Program-made: the position numbers and the translations under genes
The notes under the pieces: generated by a model
The model's input: the letters and a program-made list of their open reading frames with translations, nothing else
The model's database searches: none
Told to the model about the DNA's origin: nothing
Part shown: one piece after another, positions 1 to 9,238 of the stretch
Position numbering within the stretch: the first letter of the stretch is position 1
How the letters are laid out: the number at the start of each line of letters is the position of its first letter
Source of the DNA: CAYNWT01 sp964450955
GTDB taxonomy: Bacteria; Planctomycetota; Planctomycetia; Planctomycetales; Planctomycetaceae
Assembly (NCBI GenBank): GCA_964450955.1
Contig: CAYVFI010000021.1
Span: 1 to 64,000 of the forward strand
Direction of reading: 5' to 3'
DNA length: 64,000 nt

Positions 1-55
1 GTGGAAGGTGGAAGGTGGAAGGTGGAAGGTGGAAGGTGGAAGGTGGAAGGTGGAA
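1..55. repeat. Heptanucleotide tandem repeat (GTGGAAG)n
   Basis: About eight head-to-tail copies of GTGGAAG run from the left edge to position 55, so the array may continue outside the window. It sits just past the 3' end of the large minus-strand gene that stops at 80. The same unit occurs on the other strand near 20.28 kb. Confidence 0.9.
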
Positions 56-79
56 CGTTGGGTTGACGGTTTTGTCAGA

Positions 80-3000
80 CTACTTTTTGTCTGGGTCCTG
101 CCGGTCTCGGCGTCGGCGCCGTCTTCGGCTGGGGACCTGAGCGGGTTGGTCGGGTTCGGGTTCTGCCAGGAGCTCTAACTGGCGGATGAGTTCTGAGAAC
201 CGGGTCGTCATAGGGGCCAGGTCCAGCATGTGATCCTCGCGTCGCGGACCGGCGGGTGTGCTGCTGCGTTCGACCCGGGTGATTTCGTGTTCCAGGACCT
301 GCAGCCACTGCGGCACGTCGATTCCTGATCCGAATGTGTCGTCCAGGTAGGCGGCTACTTCGACGCGAAGTGCGGCAAAGGAGGGTGAGTCAAGTCGTCC
401 TTCTGATGCGTCCGCGAGTGCGGGTGGAACCAGAGCCAGAATGCGGTTCACGACGAGCGGTTTCACGAATCGTTCGCTGACTCGGTCTCGCAGCGATGGC
501 AGTCGCATGCCAAGTGACACTTCCAGACGTGAGAGTTCTGTCAGGTGTCCCTCGGCCATCTCAGAAGTCTTGCTACGCATGTCCTGTTCCCACATCAGCG
601 CGGCTTCGTGTTGGTCGTTGCGGACCAGTGCCTCATGGGCGATCCGCATCGGGGTGAGGGTCCATGCGTCTCGGTCGTACGCGCATTCGACGCGCAGAAA
701 ATCCAGGAAGCAGTAGAACTTTTCGCCGTAGTCAGACTGGGTGGTCGTCGTATTGTATTCCAGGAACCGATCGAATCTGTCGATGACTGCCTCGTAGACG
801 ATCTCGATGTTGTCCATCGAATCCTGAGCGTCAATGCGGCCTTCCTGAATATCTTCAATCAGCTTCATTGGGTGCAGTGGGTCGGATTCTTCTTCCAGGA
901 AGTCCAGGAAGGAATCCAATCCCTGATGCAGGACCGTGCGAATGTTGCCCAGCGTCAGCATGCGGGTATGGAACAGGTCGGCTCCGTATTCTTCGATGAA
1001 CTCGCGGATTTCGTCAGCCAGTTCTTCGTTTCGAAGTTCTTCGATTGTTGATAGCCGCATCGTACTGCTGTGCAGGCCCCAAAGGTGCGCGTAGTGTTCG
1101 ACAAGTTCGAGGGTATATTCGGTTAACTGCTTCGGGTCGTCTCCGCTTTTCTTTTCTGTCCATGAATGAACCAGGCATGTCAGCGAGTTCTCAAGGCCAA
1201 TTCGAAACAGTCGATCAAATTCGGTGACTGCGAATCCGGCTGGGCGCGAAGTGCGTTCCATTCTGAACGCCGCTCGCAGGACATCCAGTGTTTCTCGAAT
1301 CAGACCCATGCGGGGCAGTTGAGCCAACAGGAACCGAATCAATGCCTGCAACGACTTCGCACGCAGGACACGTTGTGGTTGTCCGCCGTTTTCGAATGGG
1401 ACGTACAGCAGCGGGCGTTCGGCAATGCTGGAAAGTAGCTGCGGCAATTGCCGGCGAACAGCGCGGCGATCGCGGCGGACGATCGATCGGTACAAGGCTG
1501 AGACCTTGCGTTCGGTCGTGCTGGTGTCCTGAGCGGTATCGTCCTTGTCGGCGGGTAACAGGCAACCCAACAATCGCTGTGCCTGCACACAGGAAATTGT
1601 GGTCGCGATAATCGCATGCAGCATCATGTAGCGAGACTGCAGCTGAATGTCGTATTCAATGTTTTGATCAAGGTCGCCGGTGTTGCTGGTGATCTCATGA
1701 GCCCAGACTTCCTTCAGCAGCGACACAAGGCCGGCCTGAAGGTTAGCGGTGCTTCTTTGCCAACCCCGGATTGCCTGGACATCGGTGTCAGACAGTTCGT
1801 CCAGCGATTCTTCTCTGCTGGCCAGTGCCGCGGCTGCCATTTGCCACAAGCGAAACAACGTCTGCAGGAACGCGAGTCGTGGTTCGAGTTGCCGATTCAG
1901 GATTTCGAACTCAGTCGTTCCCGGCGCGTATCCGCCTTCGTGAGTCTCGCCGACCTGACCGTCGTCGGCGCTGTCACGGAACACGACTTCATCGTACGCC
2001 GCTGAAAACAGGTTCTCTTTTTCGTCTGTGGATTCTTCGTCACCCAGGAAGGGGTCGAAGTCACCCTCAGGTGGTCGCGGTGGTAGCTCCTCGTCCGTAC
2101 TGCGTCCGTTAAGCTGCGAGTACTCGCGCAGCGTCGGTGCGTTCCAGTACTCGCCCGCGTTCGCTTCCAAATAGTCGAACATCCGACGAACCGTTGGCCA
2201 CATCTCGCCTTCCAGCGATTCGTCGCCCGTGACAAGTTCCATCCAGCGAACCAGCAATGGATGAACCGCGTGCGGTCCGGATTCCAGGCCCGTGGTCTCC
2301 GCATCGCTAAGCCACTGCATCATCAGACCCATCGCGGCGATGTGGTCCTTCTTGTCCAGCAATGCTTCCACAACAAGGGCGTAGGCCTGAGGTGACTGGA
2401 AGTTCTGGATGTGTTCGCTCCAGAACTTAATGTCACCTGCAGACGATCCCGCGCTTTGCCATTGTTGAAGCGCGTTTGCGACCTGAACTGAGGATTCCCA
2501 GGTCTCGTGCCCCGCAACGTGTGGCAGATCTTCCACAGCGACGGTCGCATAGCGATCCCAGCGACTTGCAAGCGCTTCGAATCGAGTGGACAGTTTTCCC
2601 CGCAGTTGCAGATCGCCCTGCGCGGCGGCTTCGCCGACGGCACGCGAGTAGGCTCCGAAAGTTTGCTCCATTAGATCCATGAGGATCTCAACGCGATTGT
2701 CCGGAATCGCATCTTCTCGCGCGGCGAACAGTGGGAAGTGGCCCTGGAAAGCCAGGATGTTCCAGGGGTCAACCAACGCACCGCATTTGATGCCGCGATC
2801 GAACAGGTCTTCTACCTCCTTCAGCATGTCACTGGCTCGGCCCACGTCGCCGGTTTTCAGCTGGCGATTGGCGGATGTCAGTAGCAGCTGAAGTTCTGTT
2901 TCAAACCGCGCGGACAGGGCAGGGATGACTGTCGCTTCTTCACGCGCCGCTTCTTCGTAGCCCATTCTCGCGTACAGCCATGCAAGGTGCCGGTGTTGAA

Positions 3001-4075
3001 CCTGCCGCGCGCCGTAGCGAGCTACGTACATGTTCAATTCCTGCCGGACATGGCCAAACGGCTGCCGAGTGAGTTCGGCCTGGTGCTTCAGTCGTTCGCG
3101 ACGTTCGCCCGTTGCCGAGTTGATCCAGCGCAGATAAAACGCATCGCGCTGTCGGGCGACTCGCGGCAGAAGCGAAGACAGTGAAATGGTCGAATCGTAT
3201 GTTTGCGGTCCGGCGCCGCTGATGGACGACGCCATCAGAATGGTTCCACTTAGAACCGTGGCGGCATCGGCCAGACGTTCTTCACGCGGCAGTTCTGTGT
3301 GACTTTCCAACCATACCAGCAACGCATCCAGAATGATGCGGCGGACGACGAAGCGCCTGTAGAAACCCTTCGTGTCGATTTGGTGCGGGTCCCATTCGCC
3401 GAACATATAGTTCGTACGTTTGTTGACCGGATGCGCGTGGTCGTGAGCTCGCAGGTCCAGCGAAAGTTCGTCCAGGTTGTCCAGACTGAACCACGCTTCG
3501 GCCAGCAGGTCGTCGGGCGTGTTGCCAAGGTACTTCAGCGTATGTTCGATGAGTTCCTTGTAGGGTCCATTTGCCACACCTGCATCGCGAACGAACAGCG
3601 GAATGGGTCGGTACCGTTCGTGATCGTACGGTTCCATCTGCTGTTCGTTCTCCAGAACAGCCAGGGGGCGGTAGCCCAGAAAGTCGTTGAGCTTCTCAAG
3701 CGCTCCATCGACGACGCGCTCCGTTTCGTTCCACGGACCTCCCTGTGCGACAACAGCTTCAAACATTTTCGCCAGGAGAAACGGTTGGTCTAGTTCCAGT
3801 GGTTCCAGGTGAAACAGAATATCGCCGTGGTGCCGGATGTACGCGGGGAACGTTTCATCCAGCGTCAGTCGAATGACTTCTCTGGCTTGTGTGACGTCAG
3901 CGAAAGTGGGTTCGGTTCCGTCCAGCGATTCAACAGCATTCGTTAAGACGATGTTGAGATCAGAAACGACCGCTGCGGAATGCATCAGGTCGTTTAGGTT
4001 TCGTTGGAACTTCGTATCCGGCTTGCCGCTGGAGAAGTTAAGGTAGCCGAGAATGTCACGGACAAGCTGATCCAT
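80..4075 (-). CDS. Large conserved-type hypothetical protein, 1331 aa
   Basis: An uninterrupted ATG-started reading frame of 1331 codons. I do not recognise a named domain. There is no signal peptide and no clear membrane segment, so a cytoplasmic location is inferred. The protein is leucine- and charge-rich and looks mostly alpha-helical, with stretches that read like degenerate helical (TPR/PPR-like) repeats around residues 350-650. An acidic, proline-containing linker lies about residues 660-730 and separates two helical halves. The C-terminus ends in a strongly basic run (seven arginines then D). Its codon use and frame integrity support a real gene. A scaffold or RNA/nucleoid-associated role is only a guess from the basic tail. 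It stands alone, with a 250-bp gap to gntP upstream. Confidence 0.85.
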   Translation of the reverse strand: MDQLVRDILGYLNFSSGKPDTKFQRNLNDLMHSAAVVSDLNIVLTNAVESLDGTEPTFADVTQAREVIRLTLDETFPAYIRHHGDILFHLEPLELDQPFLLAKMFEAVVAQGGPWNETERVVDGALEKLNDFLGYRPLAVLENEQQMEPYDHERYRPIPLFVRDAGVANGPYKELIEHTLKYLGNTPDDLLAEAWFSLDNLDELSLDLRAHDHAHPVNKRTNYMFGEWDPHQIDTKGFYRRFVVRRIILDALLVWLESHTELPREERLADAATVLSGTILMASSISGAGPQTYDSTISLSSLLPRVARQRDAFYLRWINSATGERRERLKHQAELTRQPFGHVRQELNMYVARYGARQVQHRHLAWLYARMGYEEAAREEATVIPALSARFETELQLLLTSANRQLKTGDVGRASDMLKEVEDLFDRGIKCGALVDPWNILAFQGHFPLFAAREDAIPDNRVEILMDLMEQTFGAYSRAVGEAAAQGDLQLRGKLSTRFEALASRWDRYATVAVEDLPHVAGHETWESSVQVANALQQWQSAGSSAGDIKFWSEHIQNFQSPQAYALVVEALLDKKDHIAAMGLMMQWLSDAETTGLESGPHAVHPLLVRWMELVTGDESLEGEMWPTVRRMFDYLEANAGEYWNAPTLREYSQLNGRSTDEELPPRPPEGDFDPFLGDEESTDEKENLFSAAYDEVVFRDSADDGQVGETHEGGYAPGTTEFEILNRQLEPRLAFLQTLFRLWQMAAAALASREESLDELSDTDVQAIRGWQRSTANLQAGLVSLLKEVWAHEITSNTGDLDQNIEYDIQLQSRYMMLHAIIATTISCVQAQRLLGCLLPADKDDTAQDTSTTERKVSALYRSIVRRDRRAVRRQLPQLLSSIAERPLLYVPFENGGQPQRVLRAKSLQALIRFLLAQLPRMGLIRETLDVLRAAFRMERTSRPAGFAVTEFDRLFRIGLENSLTCLVHSWTEKKSGDDPKQLTEYTLELVEHYAHLWGLHSSTMRLSTIEELRNEELADEIREFIEEYGADLFHTRMLTLGNIRTVLHQGLDSFLDFLEEESDPLHPMKLIEDIQEGRIDAQDSMDNIEIVYEAVIDRFDRFLEYNTTTTQSDYGEKFYCFLDFLRVECAYDRDAWTLTPMRIAHEALVRNDQHEAALMWEQDMRSKTSEMAEGHLTELSRLEVSLGMRLPSLRDRVSERFVKPLVVNRILALVPPALADASEGRLDSPSFAALRVEVAAYLDDTFGSGIDVPQWLQVLEHEITRVERSSTPAGPRREDHMLDLAPMTTRFSELIRQLELLAEPEPDQPAQVPSRRRRRRRDRQDPDKK

Positions 4076-4244
4076 CGCGGTGACTTTGTTGGGTGTTGGC
4101 CGGTTGCTGTCGCGGAATCGCGGGGCAGAGAGGCGTTCGAGTTGTAAAGGGATTCTAGGTGCGATGCAGGGGAAATGATAGACGCGGTTTTGTCAGGTAA
4201 TCATTGCCGCAGGCGGCTAACGACTTACCTTTGTTTCTGAAAAT

Positions 4245-4258
4245 GTGGGTTGACCCAC
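4245..4258 (-). terminator. Possible weak hairpin downstream of the GntP gene
   Basis: A six-base inverted repeat (GTGGGT / ACCCAC, two-base loop) lies about 70 bp past the permease stop. On the minus strand it is followed by ATTTTC, only a poor T-tract. The remaining intergenic sequence up to 4325 shows nothing else. Confidence 0.3.
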
Positions 4259-4325
4259 GCTCAAGGTCCGAACCGCAATGCCGGGGCTAAGTGCGCGATT
4301 GAACACGACAGTTGTCTTGTGTCTG

Positions 4326-5927
4326 TCAGACCAGCGGCAAAATTTTCGTGAGGAGAATGGTCATGAGAAGGCTGACGACGCCCAAAGATGCAAGCAGCGG
4401 TGTCCACGTTTTTAGGGCTTCGGTTTCACTAAGTCCGCTCATCTTCGCGACGATCCAGAATCCGCTGTCGTTCATCCACGAACCGATACACGAACCGGCA
4501 CCGATGGCTGTGCAGATATAGACCAGATTGAATCCGAGTTCTTCCTGTTGGAGCCCAAACGCGGCCATCATGCTGGAAACGGTAATCATTGCGGTCGTAC
4601 TGGAACCCTGGGCAACCTTTAGCAGTGCTGCCATTCCGAACGCGAGAAACAGCGTGGCCATTCCAACGGCTTCAGTCTTCTCGAACAGTTCTTTGATGTC
4701 GGTTGCCACGTTCGTCAGTTTCAACATCGCGCCAAACGCGCCGCCTGCGGCCGTGATAAGAATGACCAGCCCGCCGCTTAGCAACGCGACTTCAACTGCC
4801 TTTGAGAAATCCGCCCCCGCGGGCTTCTGCCAACGTACCCACGTAATCAACGCACACACCATGGAAAGCATGAGGGCGAAGGCCGGGATACCAAGGAAGC
4901 CGGTTCCCGGCTTTATGTCGTTCCACGTGTTGCCAACGTGCGGCACGGCTGTGATGCCACGATCATTTGAAGCCTGGGACATGAACTCGACCGTGTCTCC
5001 CGCGACAACTGCTTTTTCGTAGTCAGTCGAGTCAGCTGTGTACGTGGTACCGTTCGTAGTTGTGATGGTGACTGCTGAGCGAGCAACGGCAGTCACCTGG
5101 CCGCTCAACTTAGGCACCATCAGAGTGTCGGCAACCATGTCACCTGAAATCAGCAGGACGGGCAGGACTACCGGCAGCAGTGCCTCCCATAGTGGGACGG
5201 GAGAAGTGAGCTCCCTTGGCTCGGCGTTCTCAAGGTCGCGAGCGATTCCCCCGGTCGACTCATCCTTGTCTTCCAGCGAAGCAATCGGCACCCGCTTGTC
5301 CAGGAACTTAGCGACAAAGATGCCGACGATCGCGGACGGCAACGCCACGATTGCCCCGACCATGATCATTGTTCCCATGGGAACACCAAGTGTGATAGCC
5401 ATGACGGCTGGTCCGGGCGTTGGGGGAACCAATGTATGCGTGATTGCCCCGCCTGCCGAGATAGCCAATACGTACAGCAGGAAGTTCTTCTTAGTGTTGG
5501 CGTAAAGCGAACGAGCCAACGGGATTAGTAAGTAGAAGACCGTGTCGAAGAATACCGGGACGGACAATACAAATCCGCTTCCCATCAGCGCCCATGGTGC
5601 GCGTTCTTTCCCAAGTAACTTGAGGAACGCCATGACAATGCGATCTGCTGCCCCGCTTCGCATCATGGCTTCGCCAACGACGGCGGCGAAGCCAATAAGC
5701 AAGCCAATCTTGCCGGCCATGATTCCAAACTCGACAGCGACTCGGTTGAACTGTTCCTGAGGTGTGGTCGCAACCCGTTCCATCCCTTCTTTCACTGGGA
5801 TGAATTCAGCAAGGAAGCTGACTGTCAGTGCGGCTGCGATCAACGCGATAAACGCATTCACCCGCAGGCCAATGATCAGCCCGAGCACTACCAGGATACC
5901 GATACCGACGACTAGGAAGGAGGACAT
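4326..5927 (-). CDS. GntP-family gluconate/organic acid:H+ symporter
   Basis: A 533-residue polytopic inner-membrane protein with the repeated glycine- and proline-rich helices of the GntP family (for example TLVPPTPGP near residue 165 and the GSCIGSWMNDSGFW segment near 475). Family members take up gluconate or related sugar acids with protons; the substrate here cannot be fixed. Typical members are about 440-460 residues. This one is longer because of a hydrophilic, Thr/Ser/Val-rich insertion at about residues 270-345 between transmembrane segments. The start is ATG with a good AGGAGG-like site just upstream (GGAAGGAGGAC on the plus strand is its complement region only, so the SD is uncertain). 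Same strand as rny, 122 bp away. Confidence 0.85.
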   Translation of the reverse strand: MSSFLVVGIGILVVLGLIIGLRVNAFIALIAAALTVSFLAEFIPVKEGMERVATTPQEQFNRVAVEFGIMAGKIGLLIGFAAVVGEAMMRSGAADRIVMAFLKLLGKERAPWALMGSGFVLSVPVFFDTVFYLLIPLARSLYANTKKNFLLYVLAISAGGAITHTLVPPTPGPAVMAITLGVPMGTMIMVGAIVALPSAIVGIFVAKFLDKRVPIASLEDKDESTGGIARDLENAEPRELTSPVPLWEALLPVVLPVLLISGDMVADTLMVPKLSGQVTAVARSAVTITTTNGTTYTADSTDYEKAVVAGDTVEFMSQASNDRGITAVPHVGNTWNDIKPGTGFLGIPAFALMLSMVCALITWVRWQKPAGADFSKAVEVALLSGGLVILITAAGGAFGAMLKLTNVATDIKELFEKTEAVGMATLFLAFGMAALLKVAQGSSTTAMITVSSMMAAFGLQQEELGFNLVYICTAIGAGSCIGSWMNDSGFWIVAKMSGLSETEALKTWTPLLASLGVVSLLMTILLTKILPLV

Positions 5928-5942
5928 AAGGGTGGGCCAGGT

Positions 5943-6040
5943 GAAGGGTGAGGGGGTTGAAGAGTGACAGGGCGAAAGAGTTGAAGAGTGGTTTTGAGGC
6001 TTGGAGTCTCTTTAACTCTTCACCATTCCAACCCTTCAAC
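5943..6040. repeat. Degenerate GAAG-rich repeats between rny and the permease
   Basis: The gap holds two direct copies of GTTGAAGAGTG (5956-5966 and 5980-5990) and inverted counterparts (ACTCTTC near 6015, CAACCCTTC near 6030). It lies directly after the rny stop, so it could form a loose 3' stem for rny. The sequence style matches the other GAAG-based arrays in the window. Confidence 0.6.
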
Positions 6041-6049
6041 CGCAGTCCA

Positions 6050-7588
6050 CTACTTTGCGTACTCGACAGAACGTGTTTCCCTTAGGACCGCGACTTTGAT
6101 TTCACCAGGATACGTCAACGATTCTTCGATCGCTTTTGCGATATCCTTGGTCATCTTCACGGCCTCGCGATCGTTGACCTGACCGGAATCGACAACGACC
6201 CGAATTTCTCGACCGGCCTGAACCGCGAATGCATGATCGACACCAGGGAACCCGCAGGCGACGGCTTCCAGTTCTTCCAGTCGTCTAACGTACTTCTCCA
6301 GCGTTTCACGTCTGGCTCCAGGACGCGCGGCTGAGATTGCGTCGGCGGCCGCGACCAGAACCGTGTAGATGTAGTCCGGGCGGATGTCGTCGTGGTGGCC
6401 GGCTGCGGCGTGGACGACCTCTTCCGTTTCACCGTATCGCTTTAGTAGTTCGGCTCCAATCGCCGGGTGGCCGCCTTCCATTTCGTGATCGGCCGCTTTG
6501 CCAAGGTCGTGCAGGAACCCGCAACGTTTCGCCAGCACTTCGTCCAGGCCCAGTTGCTGAGCCAACATGCCGGTCAGGTGAGCGACCTCGCACGAGTGCT
6601 GCCGAACGTTTTGGCTGTAACTGGTTCGGAAATGAAGCCGGCCCATCAGGTAAACCAGTTTCTCGTGCAGGCCACGCACGCCGACTTCTTCGCACGCCTC
6701 CACACCCAGCTTGCGGATGTGTTCTTCCATTTCCTTGTCGGTTTCCTGAACCACTTCTTCAATGCGGCTTGGATGAATCCGGCCGTCCTGAATCAATTTG
6801 GTCATCGCAATCTTGGCGACTTCGCGACGAACCTTATCGAACGCGGAAACAATCACCACGCCCGGCGTGTCGTCCACAATCACATCCACGCCCGTGACTT
6901 TTTCGAACGCCCGAATGTTGCGGCCTTCGCGACCGATGATTCGGCCCTTCATTTCATCGTTCGGAATATCAACGGTTGAGACCGTAGTTTCGGACGTATG
7001 TTGCGATGCATATCGCTGGACCGCCATGCCGATGATTTCACGAGCCTGCCGGTCACATTCTTCTTTGACTTTCGATTCGTGACGCATGATGACGCCGCCA
7101 ATCTCTTCGCTAAGTTCGCGGTCAAGTCGGTTCAGTAGCAGGTCCTTGGCTTCATCTTTGCCCAGCTCGCTAATTTTATAAAGCTGTTCCTGTTCTTCAG
7201 CCAGGACCCGATCAAGTTCCTTTTGCTTGGTATCCATGACCTTCGCACGTTGGGCCAGTTTGGTCTGCGTGGTCTGCAGCATCTGCTCTTTCTTGCGGAT
7301 GCCTTCTTCCTGTTCCTTCTGCTGAGCTGCTCGCTTTTCGACTGCGAGTTCCTTGTCGCGGACCTGTTCGCGCAATTCGCTGATTTGGCGTTCGGCCTTT
7401 TCGCGGTTCTTGAGAATTCGCTCCTTGCCTTTCAGTTCCTCTTCCTTCGCCAGATTCTCTGCGTCGATCTTCGCCTGCTTCAGGATGTCGTCTCGATCCT
7501 GATAGGCACTGCCCTTGCGCAGTCGATCAAAGAAGAAGCCACCGACCAGGCCAATGACCCCGGTGACAATCGCAATCCCATATTCCAT
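6050..7588 (-). CDS. rny: Ribonuclease Y
   Basis: A 512-residue match in length and order to RNase Y, the membrane-anchored endoribonuclease that starts mRNA decay. An N-terminal transmembrane helix (residues 3-20) is followed by a long Lys/Glu/Gln-rich coiled coil (about 25-190), a KH domain (GRIIGREGRNIRAFE, about 215-260) and an HD domain with the metal-binding HDLGKAADHE motif near residue 360, then HHDD near 395. Start is ATG at 7588, five bases after a GGGGG ribosome-binding segment that is buried in a hairpin. All catalytic motifs look intact. Confidence 0.97.
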   Translation of the reverse strand: MEYGIAIVTGVIGLVGGFFFDRLRKGSAYQDRDDILKQAKIDAENLAKEEELKGKERILKNREKAERQISELREQVRDKELAVEKRAAQQKEQEEGIRKKEQMLQTTQTKLAQRAKVMDTKQKELDRVLAEEQEQLYKISELGKDEAKDLLLNRLDRELSEEIGGVIMRHESKVKEECDRQAREIIGMAVQRYASQHTSETTVSTVDIPNDEMKGRIIGREGRNIRAFEKVTGVDVIVDDTPGVVIVSAFDKVRREVAKIAMTKLIQDGRIHPSRIEEVVQETDKEMEEHIRKLGVEACEEVGVRGLHEKLVYLMGRLHFRTSYSQNVRQHSCEVAHLTGMLAQQLGLDEVLAKRCGFLHDLGKAADHEMEGGHPAIGAELLKRYGETEEVVHAAAGHHDDIRPDYIYTVLVAAADAISAARPGARRETLEKYVRRLEELEAVACGFPGVDHAFAVQAGREIRVVVDSGQVNDREAVKMTKDIAKAIEESLTYPGEIKVAVLRETRSVEYAK

Positions 7589-8199
7589 TTTAGCCCCCAG
7601 TATGCGGGGCTCTCCGCGCGCGGCTTACCTGCTTGAAGGCAGGTCGTGTTTGGTTCGATATCGCGGGGCCGTCGAAGCTGGGCAGAGTTGATAACGCGCC
7701 GGAACGGCGCAGGGGTTTAACCCAGGGCAGTGTTCTGTGAGGGAATCCATACAGGCTTCCAGCCAGGAAAGAAATCGGCGGGAACACGACGAGTCGGGTC
7801 CACGAATTCTCATGGCAAAGAGCAGGGTACCGTGCGCTTGTCCCTGGTTTGGTGTCGCAAAGACCAGGACGGAAGGGCGGCGTTCGGTCCTCGATGAGGA
7901 ACGTCTTAGCCGCCCGAGCCGTTTAAGAGCGCGAGCGAGTACGAAGAACAGTGTCTCGAACACGATCAACTCCAGTAGCTTCGGACGAAACCCGCTGCCA
8001 CAATTGCTGGCAATTCGAACCGAACAACTAAAGTACAGTCGCTCGGAAAGCTCCGAATAGGTTTTGTTTGTCCGAATCGTATCGCTGAAAGAAATCTTTC
8101 AACGACGTGGCGAAACAACGACAGCTGTGCCACCGTATGGCCACGAAACTCTATCGTACCAGAGCCATCCTACCGGTCAACTTACCTCGAGCCTTCAGC
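7589..8199. other. 611-bp divergent intergenic region between rny and tilS
   Basis: No convincing gene. The rny-proximal part (7592-7745) is dense in short hairpins: the RBS hairpin, ACCTGC/GCAGGT at 7628-7645, CGCCG/CGGCG near 7700 and GGGTTT-type symmetry near 7715. It therefore looks like a structured 5' leader or an inserted repeat. The part from 7750 to 8199 shows no motif I can name; it must contain the promoters of both genes. Confidence 0.6.
7592..7611 (-). promoter_or_regulatory. RBS-sequestering hairpin in the rny leader
   Basis: On the minus strand AGCCCC pairs with GGGGCT across an eight-base loop; the 3' arm contains the G-run that serves as the only Shine-Dalgarno-like sequence for rny, five bases from ATG. 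Folding would hide the ribosome site. Whether it regulates is inference. Confidence 0.45.
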
Positions 8200-9210
8200 A
8201 TGTCTGCGGCGTTTATCGAACAACTTCAGCAAGGTTTGGCGCTTTGCGGCGACCCCGCTGGCCGGGTGCTTGTGGGTGTTTCCGGCGGGGCAGACAGCGT
8301 GGCGTTGTTGCGAGGCCTGCACCAACTGGCCGACAAGGCGAGTGGCTTTTCGCTGTTTGTGTTACACGTGGATCATGGGTTGAGGGATGGTTCGGCCGAG
8401 GAGGCCGCTTGGGTCTGCGGTCTGGCTCAGCAGCTGTCGATACCCTGCAAGGTGGTTGATGTGGAAGTTCGGAAGCTTGCGAACCAATCCGGCGTCGGCA
8501 TCGAAGAAGCGGCGCGGAACGCGCGGTACGGAGTTTTCATTGAAGAAGCGAACCGCCAGGGATGCAGGTTTGTGGCGGTGGCTCATCACCGCGACGACAA
8601 CGTTGAAACGGTTCTGCACCATATTGTTCGGGGAACCGGGCTGCAGGGTTTGGCCGGCGTTCCGCGAATCCGCCAGCTGACGGGCAGCCTGACATTGATT
8701 CGACCACTCCTTGATGTCGGCCGCACAGACATCATGTCATTCCTCGGCGAAAATGGATCCGACTATCTGGAAGACCCATCGAACTCCGATGTCGTGTTCA
8801 CTCGAAACAGAATTCGTAACGAACTGATTCCAACGCTGGAATCTGATTTCAACCCACAGCTTCGGTCGGCAATACATCGGCTCTCGAATCAAGCGCGGGA
8901 TGCTCACGCGCTGGTGACTCGGTACGCAACCAGTTTGCTTCATCGCACCTGTGAGATCGTAAATACCTCTGAGGTTCGTGTTCGCTGTGACTTGCTTCGC
9001 GAAGAACCACCCGCCGCCATCCGCGCGATGATGGTCAGAGTCTGGACCGAACAAGAGTGGCCGCGCAAGAAGATGGGCTTTGCCGAATGGGAGTCGCTTT
9101 CCGAGTTGGTGTTGGGGCAGTCCATTGGCTGCGGTCGCGATCTGCCAGGTGGGGTGAATGCTGCTCGGAAGAAAGCAACGCTCACACTGCGGCTGGGTTC
9201 TGAATCGTGA
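8200..9210 (+). CDS. tilS: tRNA(Ile)-lysidine synthase
   Basis: A 336-residue cytoplasmic enzyme that adds lysine to C34 of the CAU-anticodon tRNA-Ile, turning an AUG reader into an AUA reader. The N-type ATP-pyrophosphatase loop SGGADS is at residues 28-33, followed by HVDHGLR near 57 and the AHHRDDNVET motif near 130, all diagnostic of TilS. The C-terminal part is short compared with the E. coli enzyme, as in many bacteria. I start at ATG 8200, which gives the usual distance to the P-loop; an upstream in-frame extension to 8107 has no such support. It is followed after 28 bp by the convergent RlmN-family gene. Confidence 0.93.
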   Translation: MSAAFIEQLQQGLALCGDPAGRVLVGVSGGADSVALLRGLHQLADKASGFSLFVLHVDHGLRDGSAEEAAWVCGLAQQLSIPCKVVDVEVRKLANQSGVGIEEAARNARYGVFIEEANRQGCRFVAVAHHRDDNVETVLHHIVRGTGLQGLAGVPRIRQLTGSLTLIRPLLDVGRTDIMSFLGENGSDYLEDPSNSDVVFTRNRIRNELIPTLESDFNPQLRSAIHRLSNQARDAHALVTRYATSLLHRTCEIVNTSEVRVRCDLLREEPPAAIRAMMVRVWTEQEWPRKKMGFAEWESLSELVLGQSIGCGRDLPGGVNAARKKATLTLRLGSES

Positions 9211-9238
9211 CGTCTCTCCCCGCAGGTGGTGTGCGGGA

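Noticed and set aside
441..4046. Many plus-strand open frames across the 1331-codon gene
   Set aside because: They are mirror frames of a single long intact gene and show arginine/serine-rich nonsense with no family features.
7625..7969. 114-codon minus-strand frame upstream of rny
   Set aside because: It runs through hairpin-rich leader sequence and has no protein-like features.
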